Shown here piece by piece: positions 15,224 to 23,737 of a stretch of DNA of 64,000 nucleotides. The notes under the pieces were generated by a model that saw only the letters and a list, made by a program, of their open reading frames with translations, was not told the DNA's origin and did not search any database. Position 1 is the first letter of the stretch; every line of letters begins with the position of its first letter. Origin of the DNA: Streptomyces sp. ISL-1 (GTDB lineage: Bacteria > Actinomycetota > Actinomycetes > Streptomycetales > Streptomycetaceae); assembly GCF_018614585.1 (NCBI RefSeq), contig NZ_JAGGOI010000010.1, positions 1-64,000 on the forward strand, in the 5' to 3' direction. A program made the position numbers and the translations under genes.

Positions 15224-16436
15224 GGCGGCTCACCATCCGGTAGAGGCTGTAGAGACCCACGGAGATCGCGATGTTGACGACGGCGACGACGCAGGCGGCC
15301 GGGTAGTCGGACTCGAGGATCGCCTTGCCGTAGACGAGCATCGGCAGGGTGGTGACGCCCTTGGCCCCGGTGAACAGGACGATGCCGAACTCGTTGAGGC
15401 ACATGACGAGGACGAGGCTGCCGCCGGCGGCGAGGGCGGGCAGCGCCTCGGGCAGGATCACCCGCCGCACGATCCGGGCGGGCCGCGCGCCGAGCGAGGA
15501 GGCGACCTCGATCTGGGCGGTGTCGAGCTGTGAGAAGGCGGCGAGGAGGGGGCGCATCACGAAGGGCGTGAAGTACGTGATCTCCGCGAGGAGTACGCCC
15601 CAGGGGGTGGTGAGGAAGTGGAACGGGCCTTCGGCCGCGCCGGTGACGTCCGTCCACACGCCGTTGGCCATCCCGACGGTGCCGTAGATGAACAGCAGGG
15701 CGAGCGTGATCAGGAAGGAGGGGAAGGAGAGGAAGACGTCGATGAACTTGGCGACGGCCTTGCCGCCGGGGAACGGCACGAAGGCGATGACGAGGGCGAG
15801 CGTGAACCCGAGGACAAGACAACCGACGGTGGACCCGACGGCGAGCCAGACAGTGGTGGTCAGGGCGTCCCGGAAGGCCTCGGAGGCGAAGACGCCGGCG
15901 TAGGCGCCGGGGGCGAGGGACTCCTGGACGACGAGGGCGAGCGGATAGAGAAAGACGAGCCCGAGGACGGCGACGGGGGGAAGAGCCCAGACGAAGCGGG
16001 GCACGTGAGGGCCACGCGGGTGGACGTGCGCCCGCCCGACGGGCGGCGGGTCGCCGAGGACGGCCCCCGGCCGCTCGGGGGTGTGTGTGCCGCCGACGGT
16101 CGCCGGCGGCGAGACAGTCACGGCGTCCGGTTGCTCCGGGGGCCGGGAGCCACCGGCCGTCGGGGCACCGCCAACGACGGTCTCCGGCCGCCCCGGGGGC
16201 CGCAGGCCACCGGCAGACGAAGACGACGAGCCCGGGCTACCGGCAGTCGTCGACGACAAGGAACCGTCCACGCCGGGCCCCGGCGTTCCGGCCTCCGGTC
16301 CGGTCGGTTGGGGCGGCGGGTCGTCCGGGCCGGGGCCGCCCGCCACGGGATCCGCGGGCGTGGTGCCCGAGGCCCGGTGCGCCGGGGTCGCCGGGCCCGC
16401 GGGGGTCGCCGGGGTCGCCGGGCCCGCGTCAGGCAT
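15210..16436 (-). CDS. ABC transporter permease, phosphonate type (PhnU-like), with long Pro/Gly-rich N-terminal extension
   Basis: A 408-residue protein. The last about 270 residues are a normal six-helix permease (FVWALPPVAVLGLVFLYPLA onward) with EAA loop VASSLGARPARIVRRVILP. The first about 140 residues are low-complexity (PATPATPAGPATP, then PERP/GGAP repeats). The start overlaps the ATPase stop (ATG within 8 nt), and no better ribosome site is obvious further in, so the extension is probably translated. It may be a linker or a repeat expansion; homologues of this family usually begin at the membrane helix. Partner of the 14426-15223 permease. Confidence 0.78.
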   Translation of the reverse strand: MPDAGPATPATPAGPATPAHRASGTTPADPVAGGPGPDDPPPQPTGPEAGTPGPGVDGSLSSTTAGSPGSSSSSAGGLRPPGRPETVVGGAPTAGGSRPPEQPDAVTVSPPATVGGTHTPERPGAVLGDPPPVGRAHVHPRGPHVPRFVWALPPVAVLGLVFLYPLALVVQESLAPGAYAGVFASEAFRDALTTTVWLAVGSTVGCLVLGFTLALVIAFVPFPGGKAVAKFIDVFLSFPSFLITLALLFIYGTVGMANGVWTDVTGAAEGPFHFLTTPWGVLLAEITYFTPFVMRPLLAAFSQLDTAQIEVASSLGARPARIVRRVILPEALPALAAGGSLVLVMCLNEFGIVLFTGAKGVTTLPMLVYGKAILESDYPAACVVAVVNIAISVGLYSLYRMVSRRVGA

Positions 16437-17481
16437 CGGACACCCCCGCGGCCAGCAGCACCGCGTCCTCCGGTGCGAAGTGCACCGTCACCTCCGCGCC
16501 AAGTGCCGGCGTCTCCCGCAGTTCGCGGACGTCCGCCTTCAGGCGGTGGCCGTCCACGTCCACGTACAGCCGGTGGGTGGAGCCCCGCCACTGGATCTCG
16601 GCGATCGTGCCGCGCAGCGCGTTCGGGCCGTCCCCGAGGCCGATCAGATGCGGGCGTACGCACAGCGTCGCGCTCGCGCCGGGCGGGACCTCGGCCGTGG
16701 GGACCTTCAGGTCCGCCCCGGCGAAGGACACGGAACCCGAACCGACCGTCACCGGGAGGAGGTTCGCGTTGCCGACGAAGGACGCCGTGAATTCCGTACG
16801 CGGCCGCCGGTACAGCTCCTGCGGCGTACCGCAGTCCCGCAGCCGCGCCCTGTCCATCACCGCGATCCGGTCCGCCAGCGTCAGCGCCTCGACCTGGTCG
16901 TGCGTGACGTACAGGATCGAGACGTCCGGCAACTCGCGGTGCAGCCGCGCCAGTTCCGCCAGCATCCCGGAGCGCAGCTGCGCGTCCAGCGCCGACAGCG
17001 GCTCATCGAGGAGCAGCACGCCGGGCCTGATGGCGAGCGCCCGCGCGATCGCGACGCGCTGCTGCTGCCCGCCGGACAGCTCGCGCGGATAGCGGCGCGC
17101 GTACGCCGCCATCCCCGTCATCTCGAGCGCCTCGGCGACCCGCGCCGCTATCCCCCGCTTCGGCGCCTTCTGCGCGCGGAGCCCGAACGCCACGTTCTCC
17201 TCGACCCGCATGTGCGGGAAGAGCGCGTACTGCTGGACCACCATCCCGATCCCTCGCCGGTGCGGCGGCAGCCCTGTGACATCGCGGTCGCCGATGAACA
17301 CCCGCCCGGAGACGGGCTGCACAAAACCGGCGACGGCCCGCAGCGCGGTGGTCTTCCCCGATCCGGACGGCCCGAGCAGCGCCATCACCTCGCCCGGCTC
17401 GACGGTGAGGTCGAGGGAGTCCAGGACGACGCTCCTGCCGTACGCGACGGAGACGTTCTCGAAGCGGATGCCGCTGGTCAT
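16429..17481 (-). CDS. ABC transporter ATP-binding protein, phosphonate type (PhnT-like)
   Basis: A 350-residue ATPase with Walker A GPSGSGKTT, signature LSGGQQQRVAIARALA, Walker B VLLLDEPLSALD and the H-loop YVTHDQVEA. A C-terminal TOBE-type domain follows (about 245-345, TLCVRPHLIGLGDGPN), as in spermidine/iron/2-AEP importers. It starts four bases inside the end of the phosphonatase-like gene and overlaps the following permease, so it is central in a coupled operon. It powers import of the ligand captured by the lipoprotein. Confidence 0.9.
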   Translation of the reverse strand: MTSGIRFENVSVAYGRSVVLDSLDLTVEPGEVMALLGPSGSGKTTALRAVAGFVQPVSGRVFIGDRDVTGLPPHRRGIGMVVQQYALFPHMRVEENVAFGLRAQKAPKRGIAARVAEALEMTGMAAYARRYPRELSGGQQQRVAIARALAIRPGVLLLDEPLSALDAQLRSGMLAELARLHRELPDVSILYVTHDQVEALTLADRIAVMDRARLRDCGTPQELYRRPRTEFTASFVGNANLLPVTVGSGSVSFAGADLKVPTAEVPPGASATLCVRPHLIGLGDGPNALRGTIAEIQWRGSTHRLYVDVDGHRLKADVRELRETPALGAEVTVHFAPEDAVLLAAGVSDA

Positions 17482-18158
17482 CGGTCCGCCCCGGCCAGCA
17501 GCCCAGGCAACTGGGCGACGGAGCCGAGCACATGGGTCGCGCCGTGAGTCTGAAGCTGCTGCTCGTCGTGCGCGCCGGTGAGCACCCCCGCGACGATCCC
17601 CGCCCCGGCCCGTACGCCGCTGAGCATGTCGTACGAGGTGTCCCCCGCCACCGCGATCTGCTGGACGCCGTCCACCGCGCCGGTGCGCAGGAAGGCCGCT
17701 AGCACCATGTCGGGGTAGGGGCGGCCGCGCCCCCCGGCGTCGGCCGGGCAGAGGGTGAGGTCCACCAGGTCGCGCCAGCCGAGCGCGTCGAGGATCGCGT
17801 CCTGGGTGGCGCGGGCGAAACCAGTGGTCAGGACGACGGTACGGCCCTGCGCGCGCAGCTCGTCGACGGCTTCGCGCGCACCGGGTAACGGCGCGATGAG
17901 CCCGCCGTCGACCAGCTCCCCGTACGCCTCCTCGAACGCGGCGTTCGCGGCCTGAGCCCTCGCCTCGTCGCCGAAGAGATGCCGGAAGACGGAGATCTTC
18001 GACTCGCCCATCGTGGCGCGGACGTAGTCGATCATCGAGGCGGGGTCCTCGCCCAGACGCTGGGCGGCCGCCGCGAAGGCCTGCTCGACAAGTCCTCCGT
18101 CGGCGACCGTCGTTCCCGCCATGTCCAGGACGACAAGGTTCGCCCGGGTCGTCTTCAT
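17478..18158 (-). CDS. Phosphonatase-like HAD hydrolase (PhnX-like)
   Basis: A 226-residue hydrolase. The active-site motif is LDMAGTT (Asp12 nucleophile), where the usual second Asp is Ala, as in phosphonoacetaldehyde hydrolase PhnX. A cap-domain MGESKISVFRHLF carries a Lys that may be the Schiff-base lysine. Motif II is VVLTTGFA and motif IV GDTSYDMLSGVRAG. PhnX splits phosphonoacetaldehyde to acetaldehyde and phosphate. This shorter PhnX-like clade is found beside FAD oxidases of phosphonate clusters. Start chosen at MKTTRAN (GAGG 9 nt upstream); MTTMKTT three codons earlier is also possible. Exact substrate inferred. Confidence 0.8.
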   Translation of the reverse strand: MKTTRANLVVLDMAGTTVADGGLVEQAFAAAAQRLGEDPASMIDYVRATMGESKISVFRHLFGDEARAQAANAAFEEAYGELVDGGLIAPLPGAREAVDELRAQGRTVVLTTGFARATQDAILDALGWRDLVDLTLCPADAGGRGRPYPDMVLAAFLRTGAVDGVQQIAVAGDTSYDMLSGVRAGAGIVAGVLTGAHDEQQLQTHGATHVLGSVAQLPGLLAGADR

Positions 18159-18181
18159 CGTCGTCATCCTCGTCAACTTCT

Positions 18182-19303
18182 TCACCAGCCCAGTTCGTTC
18201 GCGGTTGTCTCGGCGATGGCGGGCGAGCAGGTCATGCCGCGCCCGCCGGGCCCCGTCACCAGCCAGACGCCGTCGCGCACCTGCTCCCGGTGCACGACGC
18301 GGCTCTTGTCGGTGCACTGCGCGTACACCCCGGCCCAGCGCCGGCGGATCTTCGGCAGCGGCCTGCCGAGGAAGGACTCGACGACCGCGGCGACGTGCTC
18401 GTAGGGGTCCTCGAGGGTGTCGAAGACGAAGGGATGCTCGTACTCGTGGGTGTCGCCGATGGTCAGCCCGCCGTCGCTGCGCTGCACCATCAACAGCTGC
18501 ATCTTGTGCGCGGCGGCGGTCGGCGTCTGCGGCTGCCCGGAGTTGAGGAAGTCCAGGGCCTCGCTGGCGTACGCCGGGTAGTAGCGGAAGCTGTCGGCGT
18601 CGGCGACGGAGGTGGTGAGCGGCTCGCCGAGCGGCTCGGTCTGCATCATCTGCAGGCGTACGCGGCGCACGGGGAGGCCGGGGGCGAGTTCGCGGACGAG
18701 GCCGGAGAGCGATGCGCCCGGGCACAGGACGACGGCGTCGCCGGTGTGTACGTCGCCGTGGTCGTCGCGGACGGATCCTTCACCGGTCACCTCGCGGACC
18801 TCGCGCCCGCCGAGGTAGGTGTACCGGCCGGACGCCAGCAGGGCCTGCTTCAGGGCGAGTTGGGCGGGGCGCGGCTCGACGGCGGCGTCCCGCTCGCACC
18901 AGAGCGCGGCGGTGAAGGCGCCACGCAGGGCGGGGTTGATCTGCCGCGCCTCGGCGGGGGTGACGAGCTTGTAGCCGCGGGCGGCTGCGTCGGGCCGGGC
19001 GACGGCTGCCTCGGCGACGGCGAGCTCCAGGTCGCCTCGTACGGGAGTGAGCGAGCCGATGGCCCGGAAGCCGAGCTCCGGAACGCGCGCCCCGATGGAC
19101 TCCCACAGCTCACGGGCGCGCAGGGCGGTCTCCAGCTCCTCGCCGCCCGCGCGGCCGCTGACCCATATCTGGCCGAAATTACGCAGGCTCGCGCCTCGTG
19201 CCTCGCTCTCGCGCTCGATCTGGACGACCTCGTGGCCGCGTTCCACTGCGTGCCAGGCGTGCATGGTTCCCACCACGCCGGCTCCTACGACGATGACTCT
19301 CAC
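18182..19303 (-). CDS. FAD-dependent amine/D-amino-acid-type oxidoreductase of phosphonate metabolism
   Basis: A 373-residue enzyme of the DAO/glycine oxidase fold. The N-terminal dinucleotide motif is VRVIVVGAGVVGTMHAWHA, with the FAD ribose acid in VVQIERESEARGAS. The C-terminal FAD motif reads GVWLVTGPGGRGMTCSPAIA. GTG start with AGGAG 10 nt upstream; the longer frame has no ribosome site. Enzymes of this type in phosphonate clusters oxidise the amine of 2-AEP or its N-methyl derivative to phosphonoacetaldehyde, which fits the PhnX-like neighbour and the absence of a PhnW transaminase. Substrate is inferred. It is the first gene of the operon. Confidence 0.8.
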   Translation of the reverse strand: MRVIVVGAGVVGTMHAWHAVERGHEVVQIERESEARGASLRNFGQIWVSGRAGGEELETALRARELWESIGARVPELGFRAIGSLTPVRGDLELAVAEAAVARPDAAARGYKLVTPAEARQINPALRGAFTAALWCERDAAVEPRPAQLALKQALLASGRYTYLGGREVREVTGEGSVRDDHGDVHTGDAVVLCPGASLSGLVRELAPGLPVRRVRLQMMQTEPLGEPLTTSVADADSFRYYPAYASEALDFLNSGQPQTPTAAAHKMQLLMVQRSDGGLTIGDTHEYEHPFVFDTLEDPYEHVAAVVESFLGRPLPKIRRRWAGVYAQCTDKSRVVHREQVRDGVWLVTGPGGRGMTCSPAIAETTANELGW

Positions 19304-19377
19304 GGCGGCAACGCTCCTGGGGAGTGGTGGCCCGGACGAATCCGGGCGGCAACGGGATGGTGAACGAGCACCCAAGC

Positions 19378-19389
19378 TTGGACTAGACC
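19378..19389 (-). promoter_or_regulatory. Candidate GntR/HutC operator upstream of the phosphonate operon
   Basis: The minus strand reads GGTCTAGTCCAA, a near-palindrome (GGACTAGACC on plus) of the GT-N-TA-N-AC form bound by HutC-type GntR regulators and close to the PhnF site TGGTATAGACCA known from mycobacteria. It lies 75 nt upstream of the FAD oxidase start and 62 bp from the GntR gene stop. Confidence 0.45.
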
Positions 19390-19450
19390 CGTTACCTTCT
19401 CGTTATCAACGTGATGCGTCCAGAGCGCGTCGCGAAGTTGGAGCCGGCCG

Positions 19451-20218
19451 TCAGCCGCCGTTGCCCAGCAGGTGCGCGGAGAAGCTGAAGCGGTCGCCGC
19501 GGAAGAGCGTGCGGACCCGTTCCAGCGGCCTGCCCGCCGTGTCCCGCGAGACGCGGTGGATCAGCAGCATCGGCAGCGCCGGCGGCGTCCCGATCAGCAG
19601 CGCCTCGCGCGGCGTCGCCAGCACCGTCTCGATCCGCTCGTCCGCGTCGCCGAACGCGATCCCGAGCCGCTCGTGCAGATACGCGTAGAAGGACGAGTCC
19701 GGGTCGAAGTCGGCGTCCAGCCGTGGCACCCGGGCCACGGAGACGTACGTACTCTCCAGACCCACGCGTTCGTCGTCCGCGAGCAGCACCCGCTCCATGT
19801 GCCACACCGGCTCGCCGCGCTCCACGCCTGTCTCCGCGGCCAGTGCGTCGGAGCAGGGGAACCGGTCGAGGCTGATCAGCGAGCGGCCCGGCGTGCGGCC
19901 CTGGCGGCGTACGCCCTCGGTGTAACTGGCGAGCGACAGCGGCTGCTCCAGCTTGGGGCCGGCGACGACCGTGCCGCGGCCCTGGCGGCGCAGCCTGCCC
20001 TCCAGCAGGAGTTCGCGCAGCGCCTGACGCACCGTCTCGCGGGAGACCTCGTACCGTACGGCGAGATCGCGCTCGGTGGGCAGCAGTCCCCCTTCGCCCA
20101 ACTCCTCGATCAGGACCGAGATATGGGCCTTGACGGCGTAGTACTTGGGGATGCGTCCGTGCTCCGGAATGCCGGAGCGGACAGGGGCGCCGGGCGCCTG
20201 GTCGTTCGGGTAGTCCAC
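19451..20218 (-). CDS. GntR/HutC-family (UTRA) transcriptional regulator, probable phosphonate operon regulator
   Basis: A 255-residue regulator. The GntR winged helix is at about 27-92 (LLPTERDLAVRYEVSRETVR, then GRLRRQGRGTVV). A UTRA ligand domain fills about 110-250 (SLASYTEGVRRQGR ... IHRVSRDTAGRPLERVRTLF). It lies just upstream of the phosphonate genes, on the same strand, with a candidate operator between. PhnF-type UTRA regulators commonly control phosphonate uptake. GTG start; ribosome site weak. Confidence 0.85.
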   Translation of the reverse strand: MDYPNDQAPGAPVRSGIPEHGRIPKYYAVKAHISVLIEELGEGGLLPTERDLAVRYEVSRETVRQALRELLLEGRLRRQGRGTVVAGPKLEQPLSLASYTEGVRRQGRTPGRSLISLDRFPCSDALAAETGVERGEPVWHMERVLLADDERVGLESTYVSVARVPRLDADFDPDSSFYAYLHERLGIAFGDADERIETVLATPREALLIGTPPALPMLLIHRVSRDTAGRPLERVRTLFRGDRFSFSAHLLGNGG

Positions 20219-20249
20219 CTGGGGATGCTCGCAGACGTATGTGAACGAT

Positions 20250-21383
20250 TCAGCGTCGGCCCGTACGCAGCCGCCGGGACGCGAGCAGCAGAACGCCGCC
20301 GCCCAGCAGGACCGCGCCGAAGGCGCCGCCGAGGCGCATCAGGGAGCCGTCGCCGGTGCCGGCTAGCTCGTCGGGGGTGACGCCGGCGTCGGTGCGGGTG
20401 CCGTCCGTACGGGAGGGGGCGATGCCGGAGGGTTCGGTGCCGGAGCCGTCGGCGCCGAGGACGGCGAAGCTGTAGTCGCCGGACTCCCCGACCCAGTCGC
20501 CGTCGTCGCCCTGCCGCTGGACTACCGCGGCGTTGACCGTGACCTGGTTGGGCGGGGCGTCGGCGGCGAGTCTGAACCTGACCTTGGCGGTGACGGACTT
20601 ACGGGCCGGGACGGCAAGGCCGGGGAATCGGCCGTCGCCGTCGAGTACGCCGACGACCTCGCCCTCGGCGGTCGTCTCCAGGGCGACGGGGCGCCAGAGG
20701 GCGGCCTTGTCGTCGTAGAACTCCAGCGTGATCCGGGCCGGGGTGAGACCGGGGTCGTGTCCGGTGATGATGATCACGGGGTGGATGTTCTGGCATGCCT
20801 CGCCGGTGATGTTGGCGAGGTCGACGGACCACGTCTCGAAGCCGCCGCCGGCGTGATGGGTGGGCGGGCCGCCGTGGATGCGGGTGTCGATGGGGAAGTC
20901 GCGGTCGGGGGCCTTGCCGCAGGCGGGCTGCCGGTCGGCGGGGCGTTTCCCCGTCGGGGCGGGGAGGGTGGCGGCGGCGGACGGCCCGGCGGGCTTGTCG
21001 GTGGGCGGGGCGGGGGATACGGCCGCGGGGCGCACTGCCACGGGAGCGACCAGCGTCCGAGTCGTCCCGGCTATCGCCGCCGAACCGGTGAGCACGCCGC
21101 CCGCAGGGCGCACGGCCACAGGAGCGACCGCCGTCCGAGTGGTCCCGGCTACCGCCGCCGAGCCGGTGAGCGCGCCACCCGCTGGGGCGACCCCCGTCCG
21201 AGTGGTCGCAGCTACCGTCGCCGAACCGGCAAGTGTCGCGCCGCCCGCTGGGCGCACAGCCACCGAGGCCGCCGCCCGCACAGTCTCCATAGACATCGCG
21301 GCTGTTGCCGTCGACGCGGTGAGCACCGCCGGCGCGATCGTGGCTGCGGTGACGCCGACGGTGAGGGCATTGCGCAGTCGCAT
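20250..21383 (-). CDS. Cell-wall-anchored protein with LAXTG sorting signal
   Basis: A 377-residue secreted protein. The signal peptide (MRLRNALTVGVTAATIAPAV) is followed by three tandem Ala/Val-rich repeats (VRPAGG-L-GSA-AGTTRT) at about 40-125 and an Ig-like domain at about 165-300 (FETWSVDLANITGEACQN). The C-terminal sorting signal is LAGTG at 340-344, then a hydrophobic helix and RRLRTGRR. LAXTG is the substrate motif of class E sortases, one of which is encoded at 26636-27439. The internal ATG gives a clean signal peptide; the upstream 25 codons do not. Function of the exposed domain is unknown. Confidence 0.8.
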   Translation of the reverse strand: MRLRNALTVGVTAATIAPAVLTASTATAAMSMETVRAAASVAVRPAGGATLAGSATVAATTRTGVAPAGGALTGSAAVAGTTRTAVAPVAVRPAGGVLTGSAAIAGTTRTLVAPVAVRPAAVSPAPPTDKPAGPSAAATLPAPTGKRPADRQPACGKAPDRDFPIDTRIHGGPPTHHAGGGFETWSVDLANITGEACQNIHPVIIITGHDPGLTPARITLEFYDDKAALWRPVALETTAEGEVVGVLDGDGRFPGLAVPARKSVTAKVRFRLAADAPPNQVTVNAAVVQRQGDDGDWVGESGDYSFAVLGADGSGTEPSGIAPSRTDGTRTDAGVTPDELAGTGDGSLMRLGGAFGAVLLGGGVLLLASRRLRTGRR

Positions 21384-21513
21384 GAGGGGCCTTTGCTGAT
21401 CGCCTACGGCCGGGGGATCACCCGGCCGTGCCCCAAAAGCCTCGCCCCGCGTGCGCACGACGGCATCGGCTCCAGCTCTCCTTAGGGCCGAACAGCCCCG
21501 CGACTCCCCACCA

Positions 21514-22587
21514 TCAGCGTATTTTCGGTGCGGGAGGTGTCACCTCGGCGCGGCCGAACACCGGCGCGAGCACCAGCTGCGCGGCGCCCTCCGCCACGAT
21601 GTGCGCGCCACCTCCGGCGAGGGTCACGGGGATACGGACGCGCCCGCCGACTCCCCGTACGAACGGCTCGGCCGCCGCCACGACGGCCCGGCCGCCGAGC
21701 AGAACCCGGTCGATGTCGAGCAGCTCGACGAGGTTCGCGGCGCCCGTCCCAAGGACACTCGCGGCCCGCTCGAGGTCGCCGCTCCTGACCGCGGCGAGGC
21801 AGAGCGCCTCGATGCAGCCGCGTCCGCCGCAGTTGCACTTGGGCCCGTCGAGCTGGATGACCTGATGCCCGAACTCCCCCGCCCCGGTGCGCGCGCCCCG
21901 GTACAGCGCCCCGCCGAGCACGAGGCCCGCGCCCAGCCCCGTACCGAGATGGAGATACGCGAACGAGTCGCCGGGCCCGCGCAGGGCGAGCCCCAGGGCG
22001 GCGGCGTTGGTGTCCTTGTCGAGTACGACGGGCAACCCGAGCCGCGCACCGAGAGCGTCCCGGACCGGAAACCCCTCCCACTCGGGAAACCCGGTGACGC
22101 GATGGGTCACGCCCGCGGCGTGGTCGAGCGGCCCCGGCATGGCAACCCCGACACCGAGCACGCTCCCGGCCGGCAGGACCGCCTTGATCTCCGCCGCGGC
22201 CGTCTCCAGCACCGCATCCGCCCCGGCCCCCAGGTCCAGCGGCACGGTGTGCGCCGCAACCAGCGTGCCCGCCATGTCCAGCAGGACCGTCGTCAGCTCG
22301 TCGCGGTCCAGATGCAGGCCCACCGCGTGCCCCGCCGACGGGACCAGCCGCAGCAGCGTGCGCGGCTTGCCGCCGGTCGACGCGCGACGGCCCGCGTCCG
22401 CCACCAGGCCCGCCTCGCGCAGGCGCGCGGTGATCTTGCTGACCGCCTGCGGAGTGAGCCCGGTGCGCTCGGCGAGTTCGAGTCGGCTGATACCGCCCTC
22501 CCCGGCCGTACGCAGCAGATCGAGTACCAGCGCCGCGTTGTGGCTGCGCAGCGCGGGCAGGTTCGCTCCACCGGTGGTTCTGTTCAC
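21514..22587 (-). CDS. ROK-family transcriptional regulator
   Basis: A 357-residue protein: N-terminal winged helix (about 10-70, GGISRLELAERTGLTPQAVSK), then a ROK sugar-kinase-like domain with the zinc motif CNCGGRGCIEA. The kinase domain lacks an obvious full phosphate-binding loop, as in regulatory ROK proteins. It is divergent from the Gfo/Idh/MocA gene, with 55 bp between starts, so it likely represses that gene in response to a sugar. GTG start chosen (VNRTTGGANL); the region upstream of it is promoter. Confidence 0.85.
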   Translation of the reverse strand: MNRTTGGANLPALRSHNAALVLDLLRTAGEGGISRLELAERTGLTPQAVSKITARLREAGLVADAGRRASTGGKPRTLLRLVPSAGHAVGLHLDRDELTTVLLDMAGTLVAAHTVPLDLGAGADAVLETAAAEIKAVLPAGSVLGVGVAMPGPLDHAAGVTHRVTGFPEWEGFPVRDALGARLGLPVVLDKDTNAAALGLALRGPGDSFAYLHLGTGLGAGLVLGGALYRGARTGAGEFGHQVIQLDGPKCNCGGRGCIEALCLAAVRSGDLERAASVLGTGAANLVELLDIDRVLLGGRAVVAAAEPFVRGVGGRVRIPVTLAGGGAHIVAEGAAQLVLAPVFGRAEVTPPAPKIR

Positions 22588-22642
22588 AGACCCATTGTCA
22601 CCTGCGCTTGCACTTTGGCAACAGCGTTGCTTAAGTAGAACC

Positions 22643-23737
22643 ATGACTGGTACCGGCACCCGCGGCTCTCTCCGAGTCGGACTCGTCGGCTACGGCCTGG
22701 CGGGCTCCGTCTTCCACGCCCCGCTGATCGCCGCCACCGAGGGCCTCGCCCTCGACACGATCGTCACCTCGGACCCGGAGCGGCGGGAGCAGGCCCGCGC
22801 CGAGTTCGGCGACGACATGCGCTTCGCGGCCTCGCCCGACGAGCTGTGGAAGCGCGCGGGTGAGCTCGACCTCATCGTCATCGCCTCCCCCAACAAGACC
22901 CACGTCCCGCTCGCCACCGCCGCGCTCAAGGCCGGCCTCCCCGTCGTCGTGGACAAGCCGCTCGCCGGCACCGCCGCCGAGGCGCGCGAGCTCGCCGCCC
23001 TCGCCGACGAGCGCGGTCTGCTGCTGTCGGTCTTCCAGAACCGGCGCTGGGACGACGACTTCCTCACCGTCCAGCAGCTGATCGCGGACGGCGAGCTCGG
23101 CAAGGTGCAGCGCTTCGAGTCCCGCTTCGAGCGGTGGCGTCCGCAGCTCAAGGGCGGCTGGCGCGAGTCCGGCGACCCGCAGGAGATCGGCGGTCTGCTG
23201 TACGACCTGGGCAGCCATGTCGTCGACCAGGCGCTGACCCTGTTCGGCCCGGTCGTGCGGGTCTACGCCGAGGCCGACGTACGCCGCCCGGGCGCCGAGA
23301 CCGACGACGACACCTTCATCGCGCTGACGCACGCGAACGGAGTGCGCTCGCACCTGTACGCCAGTGCCACGGCCGCGCAGCTCGGCCCGCGCTTGCGGGT
23401 GCTGGGTTCGAAGGCCGGATATGTGAAGTACGGCCTGGACCCGCAGGAGGCCGACCTGCGCGACGGCAAGCGCCCGAGGAATGGCTCGAGCTGGGGCGTC
23501 GAGCCCAAGTCGCTGTGGGGCCGGATCGGCGCGGGCGAGTCCCCGATGACCGGCGGCGGTGGCCCGGTCGAGACGGTGCCGGGCGACTACCCGGCGTACT
23601 ACGAGGGCATCGCCACGGCCCTGCGCGAGGGTACGCCCCCGCCGGTCACCGCCCACGAGGCCGCGGCCGCGCTGGACGTCCTGGAGGCCGCGCACCGCTC
23701 CGCCCGCGAAGGCATCACCGTGGAGGTCTCGGCATGA
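22643..23737 (+). CDS. Gfo/Idh/MocA-family NAD(P)-dependent oxidoreductase
   Basis: A 364-residue enzyme. The Rossmann fold starts with VGLVGYGLAGSVFHAPLI, the family DKPLAG motif supplies the catalytic Lys, and YDLGSHVVDQAL carries the usual Asp/His pair. These enzymes oxidise sugars, inositols or related polyols. The true start is the ATG at MTGTGTRGS; the frame upstream runs through the divergent ROK gene. It overlaps the next gene by ATGA. Substrate unknown. Confidence 0.88.
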   Translation: MTGTGTRGSLRVGLVGYGLAGSVFHAPLIAATEGLALDTIVTSDPERREQARAEFGDDMRFAASPDELWKRAGELDLIVIASPNKTHVPLATAALKAGLPVVVDKPLAGTAAEARELAALADERGLLLSVFQNRRWDDDFLTVQQLIADGELGKVQRFESRFERWRPQLKGGWRESGDPQEIGGLLYDLGSHVVDQALTLFGPVVRVYAEADVRRPGAETDDDTFIALTHANGVRSHLYASATAAQLGPRLRVLGSKAGYVKYGLDPQEADLRDGKRPRNGSSWGVEPKSLWGRIGAGESPMTGGGGPVETVPGDYPAYYEGIATALREGTPPPVTAHEAAAALDVLEAAHRSAREGITVEVSA

